A stretch of DNA of 64,000 bases from NCBI GenBank assembly GCA_003150235.1, contig QAMW01000048.1, positions 11,717 to 75,716 on the forward strand. Direction: 5' to 3'. Every line of letters starts with the position of its first letter. The stretch's first letter is position 1. Under the pieces are notes generated by a model that was not told where the DNA came from, made no database searches, and was given only the letters and a program-made list of their open reading frames with translations. Both the position numbers and the translations under genes were made by a program. This DNA is from Bacteroidales bacterium. Lineage in GTDB: Bacteria; Bacteroidota; Bacteroidia; Bacteroidales; Muribaculaceae. Positions 17,211 to 30,816 of the stretch are shown here, in pieces.

Positions 17211-17218
17211 TATCTTTG
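17211..17218 (+). promoter_or_regulatory. -7 promoter box for the 17248 operon
   Basis: TATCTTTG on the plus strand, 29 bp before the ATG at 17248. It lies inside the longer open frame from 17176, showing that the true start is downstream. The AT-rich gap to the divergent promoter at 16986 is about 200 bp and could hold an operator for the resolvase-like regulator. Confidence 0.65.
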
Positions 17219-17247
17219 CACCTCGAAAAACCAATCGTACAATTTCA

Positions 17248-17703
17248 ATGACAAACGGAACCATAGAACGCTTTTTAGAGTCGGCGGCTTTGAAGCTGCC
17301 GGCAATCATCAAACCAAGACTTGAAAACAGGACGGCACGCGAGGTATATGACGAATACGCATATCTCAACTTCTCGCTTCCTGAAGATCTTTCCATCGAA
17401 GAGTTCTGCGATGAACTCAGCGAATCATACGGAACGACTGTGCTGTATCACCACATGCGCTCCGTCGATACCGACTACGGACATTCTATCTGTGCCTTTC
17501 AGGAGCCGGGCACGGGCGTGATGTTCCAGCTCTGTGCCACAACAGACTCCCGCGGCAAAATCACCGAGGCGGATGTGAAGGTTTTCTTCTCCCTCGAAAG
17601 GATGCTTGCGGAGCTTCGGGCCACCCTCGGCAGAGCCGCGATGCAGACCGGCCGGTTCGCATACGGGATTACCGACCATGAATTGCTGAGCCTTTTCTTC
17701 TGA
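17248..17703 (+). CDS. Hypothetical protein (151 aa)
   Basis: Starts at MTNGTIERFLESAALKLP. No domain recognised; mixed alpha/beta, ending ITDHELLSLFF. The stop codon overlaps the next start (TGATG), so 17248-18570 are translationally coupled. Accessory gene of the mobile element. Confidence 0.68.
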   Translation: MTNGTIERFLESAALKLPAIIKPRLENRTAREVYDEYAYLNFSLPEDLSIEEFCDELSESYGTTVLYHHMRSVDTDYGHSICAFQEPGTGVMFQLCATTDSRGKITEADVKVFFSLERMLAELRATLGRAAMQTGRFAYGITDHELLSLFF

Positions 17704-18056
17704 TGACCGACACCCTCGCCGAACATCTGATAGACGTAATCGACTGGCACAGGACGTGGATCAAGGCAGTTGATTTCGGGTCATACCGCAGAGGTGTCGC
17801 GGTAACGGATGCGTCAGTTATAAGAGTCCCTTCAAGAGTCTTCCGTCTCGAAGTGAGGATTGCTCTTTACGGATACAGGCGCGGAATGATATTGTCAGTC
17901 CCCGAAGGACGTATCGACGAAGCAATATCCGCCTGCTCCTCACAGGACAGGTCTCTGATTTCCCGGGTCAATACTCTTTCCCTTACATTCAGTGATGTCA
18001 ACATGATTTTCTCCAAAGCCTCATGGGGAACCCTCGACCTGGGTCTTGAGGCATAA
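17703..18056 (+). CDS. Hypothetical protein (117 aa)
   Basis: Coupled to the gene before it by a 1-base overlap. Contains VFRLEVRIALYGYRRGMILSV and a hydrophilic middle. No family recognised. Confidence 0.62.
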   Translation: MTDTLAEHLIDVIDWHRTWIKAVDFGSYRRGVAVTDASVIRVPSRVFRLEVRIALYGYRRGMILSVPEGRIDEAISACSSQDRSLISRVNTLSLTFSDVNMIFSKASWGTLDLGLEA

Positions 18057-18063
18057 CCAATCA

Positions 18064-18570
18064 ATGAACTCAAATATGCAAATGTTCCTCCATTTTTATC
18101 CGGCAATCGTCACCATGCTGTCGATGTTCTTCTATCGCCGGGACTCGCCGAAGATGCAGAACTTCTATCGCCGAATGACATTCAGTCTTTCTGCCCGCAA
18201 ACTTTTCGTATCGCTGCTGATGCTGCTGATGCTCTCTTTCAACTTCTGCTATCTCCAGAGCTACGGCGTAAACTGGGCGCTCGGAATCGGAACGGTTCTA
18301 TGTCTGTCGATGTTTTCTTTCCGGATAACTGAACGCAGCCTGTTCTGGCTGCAGGCAAGGCTCGGTATCGGTCTGGCTTTCATAGCCATGCTGACCTGTG
18401 TCGTCGAACCTGCGGTATGGCCTCTTTCAATGAATCTTTACATATTCTCCATCGGTTCTTTTTTCTATCCCTCGGAAAAACTGATTCGGCATCTGAAATC
18501 GCCGGAAAACTTCTCCCGATACTCCGCGTGTGCGGACACAACTCTTATAACCGGATACTATTCACGTTGA
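18064..18570 (+). CDS. Hypothetical membrane protein (168 aa)
   Basis: Several hydrophobic segments can be seen (around VSLLMLLMLSFNFCYL, WALGIGTVLCLSMF, LGIGLAFIAMLTCVV and LYIFSIGSFFY), so four membrane helices are likely. The 18046 TTG-initiated frame is less likely than ATG at 18064. Last gene of this small operon. Function unknown. Confidence 0.62.
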   Translation: MNSNMQMFLHFYPAIVTMLSMFFYRRDSPKMQNFYRRMTFSLSARKLFVSLLMLLMLSFNFCYLQSYGVNWALGIGTVLCLSMFSFRITERSLFWLQARLGIGLAFIAMLTCVVEPAVWPLSMNLYIFSIGSFFYPSEKLIRHLKSPENFSRYSACADTTLITGYYSR

Positions 18571-18754
18571 CTCCGGGATGGTTGTCTTTCTGCAAAGTTA
18601 ATCGCCGCCTCGGTTTACTCTCCAAAACAGGCCGTCGGTCTCACTGAGATTTTGGTTCGTAAGATGCGGCAACTTGTATGGCAGAAAACAACCGGTTTCC
18701 CGTAGCCAATGAGAACGGTTCTCGAAAGTGAGGGAAACAATAAAACTCACCGAT
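18571..18754 (+). other. Structured leader-like region before the 18755 gene
   Basis: Resembles the other leaders in layout: TCTGCAAAGTT (18589-18599) can pair with AACTTGTATGGCAGA (18671-18685), CCAAAA with TTTTGG around a TCTCA/TGAGA hairpin (about 18623-18655), AACCG with CGGTT (about 18690-18720), then AGTGAGGGAAAC before the start. Sequence identity to leaders A and B is low. The minus strand of 18593-18600 reads TAACTTTG, a possible antisense promoter. Confidence 0.4.
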
Positions 18755-19132
18755 ATGGATAAACAATATGTAATGCACGTTGCGGAGACTATCCGCCAGC
18801 AGCTTCTCGCTACCACCCCCGTTGATGTCATCTGCTCATGGGGTGCCCTCCATGGTTTCATCGCCACCGCCTACAAGGACATGGCAACACTCAAGTTCTT
18901 TGTCAAGGGCAGACTCTTCAAAGGCTATGTGCTCATCGCCTATAACGAGATGGATTACTATGAGATCTATCTTCAGAACGAGTCCGGCACGAAGTGTATC
19001 CACGAGGAATGTTATTTCGACCAGCTCGGCGAGGTCATTGACGTAGCCATCGAACGCGGAGAAGACGCCGAAGAATACGAGGCTTTTTGCGCGGAGGAAA
19101 AAGCAAAACTGATGCGCGGAGAGATTGACTGA
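18755..19132 (+). CDS. Hypothetical protein (125 aa)
   Basis: Start at MDKQYVMHVAETIRQQLL, right after the leader. Soluble alpha/beta protein with TLKFFVKGRLFKGYVLIAYNE and an acidic C-terminus. The kind of conserved orphan often seen near relaxase genes of Bacteroidales elements; no function assigned. Confidence 0.68.
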   Translation: MDKQYVMHVAETIRQQLLATTPVDVICSWGALHGFIATAYKDMATLKFFVKGRLFKGYVLIAYNEMDYYEIYLQNESGTKCIHEECYFDQLGEVIDVAIERGEDAEEYEAFCAEEKAKLMRGEID

Positions 19133-19147
19133 ACGCAATGCGGAGAC

Positions 19148-19218
19148 AAGGGGTGCCACCGACCGGCAACGGCACGGAGCATCCCGGCTCTCGCCGTTTG
19201 GCAAAGAGTGCCCCTTTC
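19148..19218 (+). terminator. Large GC-rich terminator-like structure
   Basis: AAGGGGTGCC (19148-19157) can pair with GGCA...CCCCTT (19200-19218) around a GC-rich centre, followed by T-rich sequence. Confidence 0.45.
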
Positions 19219-19290
19219 TATTCCCTCCTGTTAGGAATTTACCTTTTATAAACTGATAATAAATCTCTTGTTCAATTACCACATTACTTC

Positions 19291-20133
19291 ATGACCAAAA
19301 ACAAGTATGACCGTCAGACCTCTCACAGCCGCCCGTGGTGTGTGAGGCTCACTCCCGAGATAATGGCTTATCTCTCCGCTCCGACCAAGTACGGGGCATC
19401 GAGGCTGAGTGCATATCTCTTCCTTCTGCGCAGTGTCGCGGAAACGACAACCGTTTATAATCCGGCTTTTGGACGCACCTTCAGTCTGGAAGCAGGACAG
19501 CTCGTAATCTCGATTACCGACCTTGCCGACCGCTGGAACTGGGCGCGCGAGACCGTGCGCAAGTTCTTCGACCAGATGGAGTCTTTCGGACTTCTGACCA
19601 AGTCGCAGCTTGACCGCTGCTCACTCGTCACCATGGCGATGGTGTGGACCGATGCCGGATGCGCCCCTGCTTTTATGATGCCGTCTGTCCCGTTTGTAGT
19701 TCCGAAGGTGCTTTCCGACAAAATGGACGAATGGCTCGACGGCGATATTACCGACAGCGAGTTTGTCGAGATAATTGAAGATGCCATTGCGGATTTTGGC
19801 AACACTGGTGTCAACGTGTCTCCGAACACAATTTCCGCTTTGCAGTATTCACTGATCCGGCAGATGGTCCGCAAATGGCAGACATCCGGATCTGACCTTC
19901 CCGAGACGCCTGACACCTACAGTATCGAGTGCCTTGGACGCATCTTCTCGGTGTGTCTGTCCGGCAACTGGACGCACTGGCTCCGCCTCCTGAAAGGTTT
20001 CAGTCCCGGTATCGGTTCCGAATCCGGAATAACGGCTATCGCCAGAACGCCGTCTGCTATCGCCGACGCCCGGGTCGTGCTCGACGGGCTGTTCATCCAC
20101 TTGAAAGTCGATTTCACCTCAAATAACCGCTGA
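19291..20133 (+). CDS. Winged-helix DNA-binding protein, possible replication or transfer regulator
   Basis: A 280-aa protein. An N-terminal winged-helix segment is suggested by LSAYLFLLRSVAETT, LVISITDLADRWNWARETVRKF and FFDQMESFGLLTKSQ, the pattern of DnaD/replication-initiator-type proteins in Bacteroidales elements. The C-terminal half is helical. It lies directly upstream of the relaxase region, so a role in replication start or in control of mobilization is likely. Its exact family is not recognised. Confidence 0.6.
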   Translation: MTKNKYDRQTSHSRPWCVRLTPEIMAYLSAPTKYGASRLSAYLFLLRSVAETTTVYNPAFGRTFSLEAGQLVISITDLADRWNWARETVRKFFDQMESFGLLTKSQLDRCSLVTMAMVWTDAGCAPAFMMPSVPFVVPKVLSDKMDEWLDGDITDSEFVEIIEDAIADFGNTGVNVSPNTISALQYSLIRQMVRKWQTSGSDLPETPDTYSIECLGRIFSVCLSGNWTHWLRLLKGFSPGIGSESGITAIARTPSAIADARVVLDGLFIHLKVDFTSNNR

Positions 20134-20431
20134 AACGAGCCGCGGCTTGTTCCTTAACGCCTCCGGTAGTCCAACGGTTGTAGGACGCTGTCCAGACCTC
20201 TCAGACGCGCTCTGCGCGGTTCTCCGGGTATATGCCTGCCCGATTACCGTAGTTATCGTTCAGGTCAGCTTATAGACAACGCGCTTGCGCGAGTTGCCGC
20301 ATAAGTACCATGCGGGGTAGCCTAATACCCCCTCGGATTGAAAATCCTCCGGGAGTTGCCGCATACGGCAGGCCATTCAGGAGCAAGCTCCGGCCGTTTT
20401 TAGATTTCATTAACCTCTAATTTTCAGTTAT
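20134..20431 (+). promoter_or_regulatory. Relaxase upstream region: candidate oriT and attenuator-like leader
   Basis: About 300 bp rich in dyads: palindrome AGCCGCGGCT (20138-20147); CAACGCGC/GCGAGTTG arms (20277-20296); a 13-bp direct repeat GAGTTGCCGCATA (20291-20303 and 20353-20365); and a hairpin GGCC..GAGC/GCTC..GGCC ending in a T run (20371-20401), which looks like a Rho-independent terminator placed inside the leader. MobV relaxases usually act at an oriT just upstream of their own gene, so oriT probably lies here. The nick site cannot be named. Confidence 0.5.
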
Positions 20432-21892
20432 ATGGCTAAACAGGTTATCGACTTCCATGCTTCGGCGGGAATGTCGCCCAATCAGTCAAACGAGCATCAG
20501 CGACGCTGGTCTGACCGCAGTTGGAATGTTGCCGTTAAGGGCGGCAACTATGACCGCACCAGGGCACATCTCAATTTTGAGGTAGCCCGCGGTGGCATCG
20601 TGCAGCCCATTGATCAGTCCAAAAGCATTCCCCGACGAATCAGGGAAACGCTTGCGGCACGCGGAATCATCGACCCGAATGAGGAGATGAAGCGGAAAGG
20701 CAAGGAGCCGAATCGCCGCACCGTTGTCAACATCATCTTCGGAGGAAGCCGCGACCGGATGCACCAGCTGGCATTCGGGAGTCAGACCGTCAATCTGGAA
20801 CATGGCGCGGACAATTCTCATATCACCCGCTGTAAAGACATCGAGGATTGGGCAAAGGATATTTACAGATTCGCCTGCGACAAGTGGGGCGAAGACAACA
20901 TCGTAGGTTTCTATGTTCACCTCGATGAGAAAAATCCGCACATTCACTGCACTTTATTACCTATCACTCAACGCAATAAGTTTTCGTTTAAGGAACTGTT
21001 TGCGGGCAAGGACAAAATCGAGTTCAAGGAACGCACCCTCCGGCTGCACAATGAGCTTGCCGAAGTCAACGCGCGCTGGGGTCTCGGCAGAGGTCAGAGC
21101 ATCATGGAAACGGGAGCACGCCACAGGACTTCCGAGGAATACCGGCGGGAACTGCGTCAGGAGTGCGATGATCTGGAACTTCAGATAAGCGAGAAGCATG
21201 AGACTTTGAAGGAGCTGTATGCGGATATACGTAAGGCAGAGAAACGCTGCAAGGGTCTCACCACGATGATCAGCAATCTTGAGGCGCGCGAGACTGACCT
21301 CAATTCTGAGATAGCGCAGCTTGAGGCTGACATCGAATCGGGAACCGGCGATGCCGCTGACCTGCGTCGCCGAATCGCCGACCTTGAGAATCAGCTGAGA
21401 ACTACCGCATCGTCTCTCGCAGACAAGCGTCTCAAACTCAAGACTGCCGACCGGCAACTCGCACAGCTTCAGGAAGAGCTGGAAGCCGTCAACGAGAAGC
21501 GTGCCAATGCGCAAAGTGACTACCTCAAGTTCACGGACAAGAATCAGGAGCAGATGCGCATGAGACTGACGGATGCCGTTTTCGGAAGGTCAGTTGTCGA
21601 TATGCGCTCGTTGTTAGCTGCCATGACGCCGGAACAGAAAGCGGAGTTCGACGGGGAATTTCTTATGGCAATGGCGGAGAAGCCCAACGAGATATTGAAG
21701 TGCGCGATGTATCTGTTCGTCGGCTATCTCGACGGTGCCATCCAGTTCGCCAAGGGAAGCGGCGGCGGAGGCGCGTCTTCCGACCTGCCGTGGGGCCGTG
21801 ATCCGAAGGAAGATGACCGTCGTTTCGCCTACCGCTGTATGATGCAGGCTCACAAGATGCTCCGTCCGGCATCCAAACAGGTCAAGCGTTAA
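20432..21892 (+). CDS. MobV-family relaxase (Pre/Mob)
   Basis: A 486-aa mobilization protein. Motif I is GGNYDRTRAHLNFE (residues 38-51) and the metal-binding motif is H163-L-D-E-K-N-P-H170-I-H172, the HxDExxPHxH signature of MobV. It should nick oriT and pilot the strand into the recipient. Residues about 230-360 form a long coiled coil, and a glycine-serine linker (GSGGGGASSD) precedes a short basic tail. No coupling protein or secretion genes are linked, so a co-resident conjugative element would be needed. This gene is the main evidence for mobilizability. Confidence 0.93.
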   Translation: MAKQVIDFHASAGMSPNQSNEHQRRWSDRSWNVAVKGGNYDRTRAHLNFEVARGGIVQPIDQSKSIPRRIRETLAARGIIDPNEEMKRKGKEPNRRTVVNIIFGGSRDRMHQLAFGSQTVNLEHGADNSHITRCKDIEDWAKDIYRFACDKWGEDNIVGFYVHLDEKNPHIHCTLLPITQRNKFSFKELFAGKDKIEFKERTLRLHNELAEVNARWGLGRGQSIMETGARHRTSEEYRRELRQECDDLELQISEKHETLKELYADIRKAEKRCKGLTTMISNLEARETDLNSEIAQLEADIESGTGDAADLRRRIADLENQLRTTASSLADKRLKLKTADRQLAQLQEELEAVNEKRANAQSDYLKFTDKNQEQMRMRLTDAVFGRSVVDMRSLLAAMTPEQKAEFDGEFLMAMAEKPNEILKCAMYLFVGYLDGAIQFAKGSGGGGASSDLPWGRDPKEDDRRFAYRCMMQAHKMLRPASKQVKR

Positions 21893-22033
21893 TAACACAT
21901 TTGGAGTGCCATAAATAAGTGCCGATTGCTTGATATTCATAAAGCAACTTAAATAATCGGCTGATTTCCAGCCATTATTTCTATTCCGCACCTTTTATGC
22001 TTTCCTTTGCACTCAAATTTCAAAACCAATCAG

Positions 22034-23536
22034 ATGAAACACAAACTCTATATACTCTCAGCAGCCCTGATGGCAAGTGCCGTCAGCTCGGACGCTTTCG
22101 CTTATGCAACTCCGATATATTCTAAAAGCAGGGATATTGGGGAGCTTCTCTACAAGCCGTCAATCTCTTATAATAATGATGTCATCGAGTCGCCCGGATG
22201 GAAAGGCAACTGGTTTGTCGGTTCCAACGGCGGCATCAATGCCTTCCTCGGGACACCTATGGGATGCAACGATCTCGGCGGCCGCATCAAGGGTCAATTC
22301 GGCATCAACGCCGGCAAGTGGTTCACTCCGACAGTAGGCAGCAGGGTGTCCTTCAACGGCTATTGGCTCAAAGGTGCCGACAGCAGGACTCAGGACGGCT
22401 GGGGCATTTCCTCGGAAATCCTCTGGAACCTCACAAATTCGCTGTATGGCACCCACGAAAGCAACCGCTTCGGACTTGTTCCATATCTCGGTGTGGGGAT
22501 GCTCCACAACCGTCAGGCCCAGACCAACCCATTCGCTCTCAGCTATGGTGTCATAGCCCAATACGGCATTACTTCCAGATTGAAGCTGAATCTTGAATTA
22601 GGATGCAAGACCACATTCTCCGACTTCGATGGTGCCGGAACGCCCAACCGCTTCGGTGGTGACAATATCTTGTCTCTGTCTGCCGGTGTATCTTTCACAT
22701 TAGGCAGCACAGGCTTCCGCAAGGTTGTCGATGCCCGACCGGTAATGCTTGACAATTCACGGCTGCGCGAGCTTTGCCTTTCGCTCTCGGATGAGAATGA
22801 CCGGTTGTCGCGTAAATCTTCAAATGATGCCCGTATCGTTGCCGAACTGAAGAAGATTCTGGAGATCGAAGGTTTGCTCTCCAGATATGGCAACATCTTT
22901 AATAATGAATCTGACAACGGGGATGTTGTAAGAGCCTATCCGGTCAATGACTATTCGGGACTGAACAGCCTTCGTGCCCGTCTCAAAGGTGCCAACAATG
23001 ATTACAGCTCCAAGATGCTCAAAGAACTTGAAGGTCTTGATGACATAGATGATGAAATCGACTTCATCGACAACATCCTCAATGATACTCCTGCCGATTC
23101 TCTCTCCGGATTAGCGCATGGAGTCAACAAGGATGTCTCACCTAAGCCGGTTGACATATCGGATGGAGACAGTTATCTGGCAATGATTCAGTCAGGCAAG
23201 CAGTGTATCGGAAGTCCTATATTCTTTTTCTTTGACCTCGGAACCACCAATCTCACAGATCGTTCACAGCTTGTCAACCTTGACGAGATTGTCCGTGTCG
23301 CCAAGCAGTATGGCCTAAAACTGCGTGTAACCGGAGCTGCTGACAGCGACACAGGAACTTCCGAAATCAACCATAGACTTGGCAACGACCGAGCCGACTA
23401 TATCATCAGCCAGCTTCAGGAACGAGGCATCAGCACCTCCCTCATAACCAAAATCAATCGTGGCGGCATCGACCGTTTCAATCCCGGTGAAGCCAACCGC
23501 CACTGCAAGATAGAACTATTTCTTACTGCCAAGTAA
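22034..23536 (+). CDS. OmpA-family outer-membrane protein
   Basis: Start chosen at MKHKLYILSAALMASAVSSDAFAYA, a clear signal peptide; an upstream in-frame ATG (22007) would overlap a weak -7 box TTCCTTTG (22002-22009). The N-terminal half is an eight-strand-type barrel (WFVGSNGGINAFLG, YLGVGMLHNRQAQTNPF). A helical/acidic spacer follows (about 245-370), then a C-terminal OmpA-like peptidoglycan-binding domain (GSPIFFFFDLGTTNLTD, LGNDRADYIISQL, NRHCKIEL). OmpA-like genes are frequent in Bacteroidales ICEs. Role may be wall anchoring, surface exclusion or mating contact. Confidence 0.85.
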   Translation: MKHKLYILSAALMASAVSSDAFAYATPIYSKSRDIGELLYKPSISYNNDVIESPGWKGNWFVGSNGGINAFLGTPMGCNDLGGRIKGQFGINAGKWFTPTVGSRVSFNGYWLKGADSRTQDGWGISSEILWNLTNSLYGTHESNRFGLVPYLGVGMLHNRQAQTNPFALSYGVIAQYGITSRLKLNLELGCKTTFSDFDGAGTPNRFGGDNILSLSAGVSFTLGSTGFRKVVDARPVMLDNSRLRELCLSLSDENDRLSRKSSNDARIVAELKKILEIEGLLSRYGNIFNNESDNGDVVRAYPVNDYSGLNSLRARLKGANNDYSSKMLKELEGLDDIDDEIDFIDNILNDTPADSLSGLAHGVNKDVSPKPVDISDGDSYLAMIQSGKQCIGSPIFFFFDLGTTNLTDRSQLVNLDEIVRVAKQYGLKLRVTGAADSDTGTSEINHRLGNDRADYIISQLQERGISTSLITKINRGGIDRFNPGEANRHCKIELFLTAK

Positions 23537-23580
23537 AACTATTTTTCATAATTGGATGTAAATTTGTGCATGTTGCGAAG

Positions 23581-23608
23581 CAGCTCGACCGTGAGGCCGG
23601 GCTGTTTT
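23581..23608 (+). terminator. Terminator after the OmpA-family gene
   Basis: CAGCTCG and CCGGGCTG form an imperfect stem followed by TTTT. It marks the border between the mobile backbone and the cargo operon. Confidence 0.6.
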
Positions 23609-23680
23609 GTAGATATATGAGATACTGTATACCTGTCGAATTGATTATAGGTTCGTAATCAGGATTCGGCATTTCTTTGT

Positions 23681-28617
<4,937 letters not shown>

Positions 28618-28627
28618 TTCCCTCCAA

Positions 28628-29938
28628 TTAATTTTGTTGACGTTGGTCTATAAACTTCACAGGTTTACGTTTGTCTCCAGGATTGTTGATTTTAGCAATG
28701 TCTTCAGATGATAGGATTTCTACAATCGGAGCTACTCGTAAGCGAGAACGGAACCGATCTTTTAAATCTTTGATGACATCGAAGGGTTGAGGGGCTGCAA
28801 CACCAACCTTGACAACAACCTCATCTGTTCCTGCGTAACTGTTGCGCACAACAACTACATAGTTTATCACATAAGGAGTATTGTCAAGAACATCGTTTAT
28901 TGCAGGTGGATAGATAGTCGTGCCTTTCAGCTTTATCATGTTGTTCTTGCGACCCAACAACGGGGTGAGACGGAAAGAGTTGCGACCGCAGGCGCACGGG
29001 GTAGTAATCTTGCTACTTATATCTCCGGTGCGGAAACGAAGTAGCGGCATCCCTTCGACCCCCAGAGTGGTGATAACCACCTCGCCATGCTCGCCATCGG
29101 CAACAGGTTTGTTGTCATCGCCAATAATCTCGACGATTATGAGCTCAGGATGATGATGGCCGCCACAACCGCATGTGCACTCTGAGAATGTGGCTCCCAT
29201 CTCAGTAGAAGAATATGTGGCAAACAAATCCACGTCCCATTTCTCCTTAATTCGTTTACCGAGTAGGTTGAGGCTGAAATCTTGTTCACGTAAGCCTTCT
29301 CCTATACCAATTATACGTTTGATGCTTGAACTGCGATAGTCTATATTGTTTTGCTCTGCATACTCCACCAATCGAAGGATGAAGGAAGGAACGCACATGA
29401 TTGTATCGGGATGCAATCGGTTGATGGTGTCCCACTGAAGCTGTGGCATACCATTACCGACTCGAATGATGCTGGCACCGAGTTTTCGGATGCCAAGGAA
29501 GTATGCAAGTCCGGCCATGAACCGTTTGTCCATAGTGGTCATAAGCTGAACAATATTCCCCGGCTTCAGTCCGGCACAGCTGAATGATTTCATTTCGTTG
29601 TAAGCCAGACGCTCAAGATCCGAATCGGTACAGCCGAATGTTACCGGTTCGCCAAGCGTCCCTGAAGTCGTAATATAATCGATTATCTTTTCAGCAGGGA
29701 CGCAGATAAAATCTCGATTATAAAGTTGGAGATCCTTCTTCTCTGTAAATGGAATTTTGACAAGGTCATCTACAGTTTTTATAGACTCAAGATCAATACC
29801 ATTCTCCCGAAACATGCGCTGATAGAATGGCGAATGTCCGTTTAGATAGTTCAATGCTTCCCGAAGTTTGCCGTTTTGGTAATCACGGATTTCTTCTGGC
29901 GTGCAAAATTCTATGTCTTCGTGCGAATATTTAGTCAT
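28628..29938 (-). CDS. Acyl-adenylating ligase, phenylacetate-CoA ligase-like
   Basis: A 436-aa member of the phenylacetate-CoA ligase / adenylate-forming group. Seen: ITTSGTLGEPVTFG (ATP-binding loop), YSSTEMGATFSEC, RTGDISS and a C-terminal lid with LGRKNNMIKLKG. Several cysteines (CTCGCGG, CACG) could bind metal, as in related enzymes. In this operon the likely job is to activate the aryl starter, probably 4-coumarate from the ammonia-lyase product, for loading on CoA or ACP. Its start overlaps the stop of the hydrolase gene by 4 bp. Confidence 0.88.
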   Translation of the reverse strand: MTKYSHEDIEFCTPEEIRDYQNGKLREALNYLNGHSPFYQRMFRENGIDLESIKTVDDLVKIPFTEKKDLQLYNRDFICVPAEKIIDYITTSGTLGEPVTFGCTDSDLERLAYNEMKSFSCAGLKPGNIVQLMTTMDKRFMAGLAYFLGIRKLGASIIRVGNGMPQLQWDTINRLHPDTIMCVPSFILRLVEYAEQNNIDYRSSSIKRIIGIGEGLREQDFSLNLLGKRIKEKWDVDLFATYSSTEMGATFSECTCGCGGHHHPELIIVEIIGDDNKPVADGEHGEVVITTLGVEGMPLLRFRTGDISSKITTPCACGRNSFRLTPLLGRKNNMIKLKGTTIYPPAINDVLDNTPYVINYVVVVRNSYAGTDEVVVKVGVAAPQPFDVIKDLKDRFRSRLRVAPIVEILSSEDIAKINNPGDKRKPVKFIDQRQQN

Positions 29939-30816
29939 TTTAATATGTTCTTTAACCAGTTGATAAATTCATCCTTCCAGTCTATTGCCTCTGAAGTGGT
30001 TTTGGATGGGTTTGCGCCAAAACCGTGTCCGCCGGTCTTGTATTGAATATATTTGTGCTCAACTCCTTTAGCGGTCATCGCCGAATCAAACAGTTCGGAA
30101 TTTTGATATTTCACAATCGGATCATCGACGCAATTCATTAGAAACACCGGTGGCATATCTGTGCGTACTCGGCATTCTATTGAAAGCGAATCCTTCATTG
30201 CTGAACTTATATCTGACCCTTCGCCAAGCAGACCTCGCCTTGAACGTTTATGAGTGCAAGGAGCTGTAAGGCTTACAACTGGATAGATACTTGCGATGAA
30301 ATTCGGTTTTAATGAAACTTGTGTTTCAAGAAGATTACTGTCGAAATATATTCCAGACAAAGCCGCCAAATGTCCACCTGCAGAAAAACCCATAACACCG
30401 ACAGCATCAGGATTTATTTTCCAAGTTTCTGCATTTTGCCGGACAAGATCTATGCTTCGCTGCACATCCAAAAGCATATCGGGATATCGGTTGCCGCGAG
30501 ACAGCAAGCGGTAATGCGTAATGAATGCAGGTACACCACCGACTCGGTATTCAAGGACAAAAGCAGAAATACCCTGAGACTGCAACCACTGGGCTACGCC
30601 GTGCCCCTCGGTTTTACGGTCAAGCCAAAAATAGCTTCCTCCCGGACATACTATGATGGCAGGATTACTATTGCCCTCAGCGATATACGGTGTCAACTTT
30701 ACATTGGCCTTATTATTGGTGCTTTCCCAGATGTTAATTGCTGTTTGAGCATTTATCCGGACAACGGAAAACAAAGAGATGACGATTAATATCAGTATGT
30801 TAGCAATCCGTTTCAT
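29935..30816 (-). CDS. Secreted alpha/beta hydrolase (BD-FAE/esterase-like)
   Basis: A 293-aa protein with signal peptide (ILILIVISLFSVVRINAQ). Core motifs are PAIIVCPGGSYFW, the nucleophile elbow GFSAGGHLAAL, and a late GGHGFGANP with the catalytic His. Similar to acetyl-xylan/feruloyl esterases. Lies in the middle of the aryl-polyene operon with overlaps on both sides, so it is probably part of the pathway, perhaps trimming or transferring ester groups in the periplasm. Confidence 0.8.
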   Translation of the reverse strand: MKRIANILILIVISLFSVVRINAQTAINIWESTNNKANVKLTPYIAEGNSNPAIIVCPGGSYFWLDRKTEGHGVAQWLQSQGISAFVLEYRVGGVPAFITHYRLLSRGNRYPDMLLDVQRSIDLVRQNAETWKINPDAVGVMGFSAGGHLAALSGIYFDSNLLETQVSLKPNFIASIYPVVSLTAPCTHKRSRRGLLGEGSDISSAMKDSLSIECRVRTDMPPVFLMNCVDDPIVKYQNSELFDSAMTAKGVEHKYIQYKTGGHGFGANPSKTTSEAIDWKDEFINWLKNILK

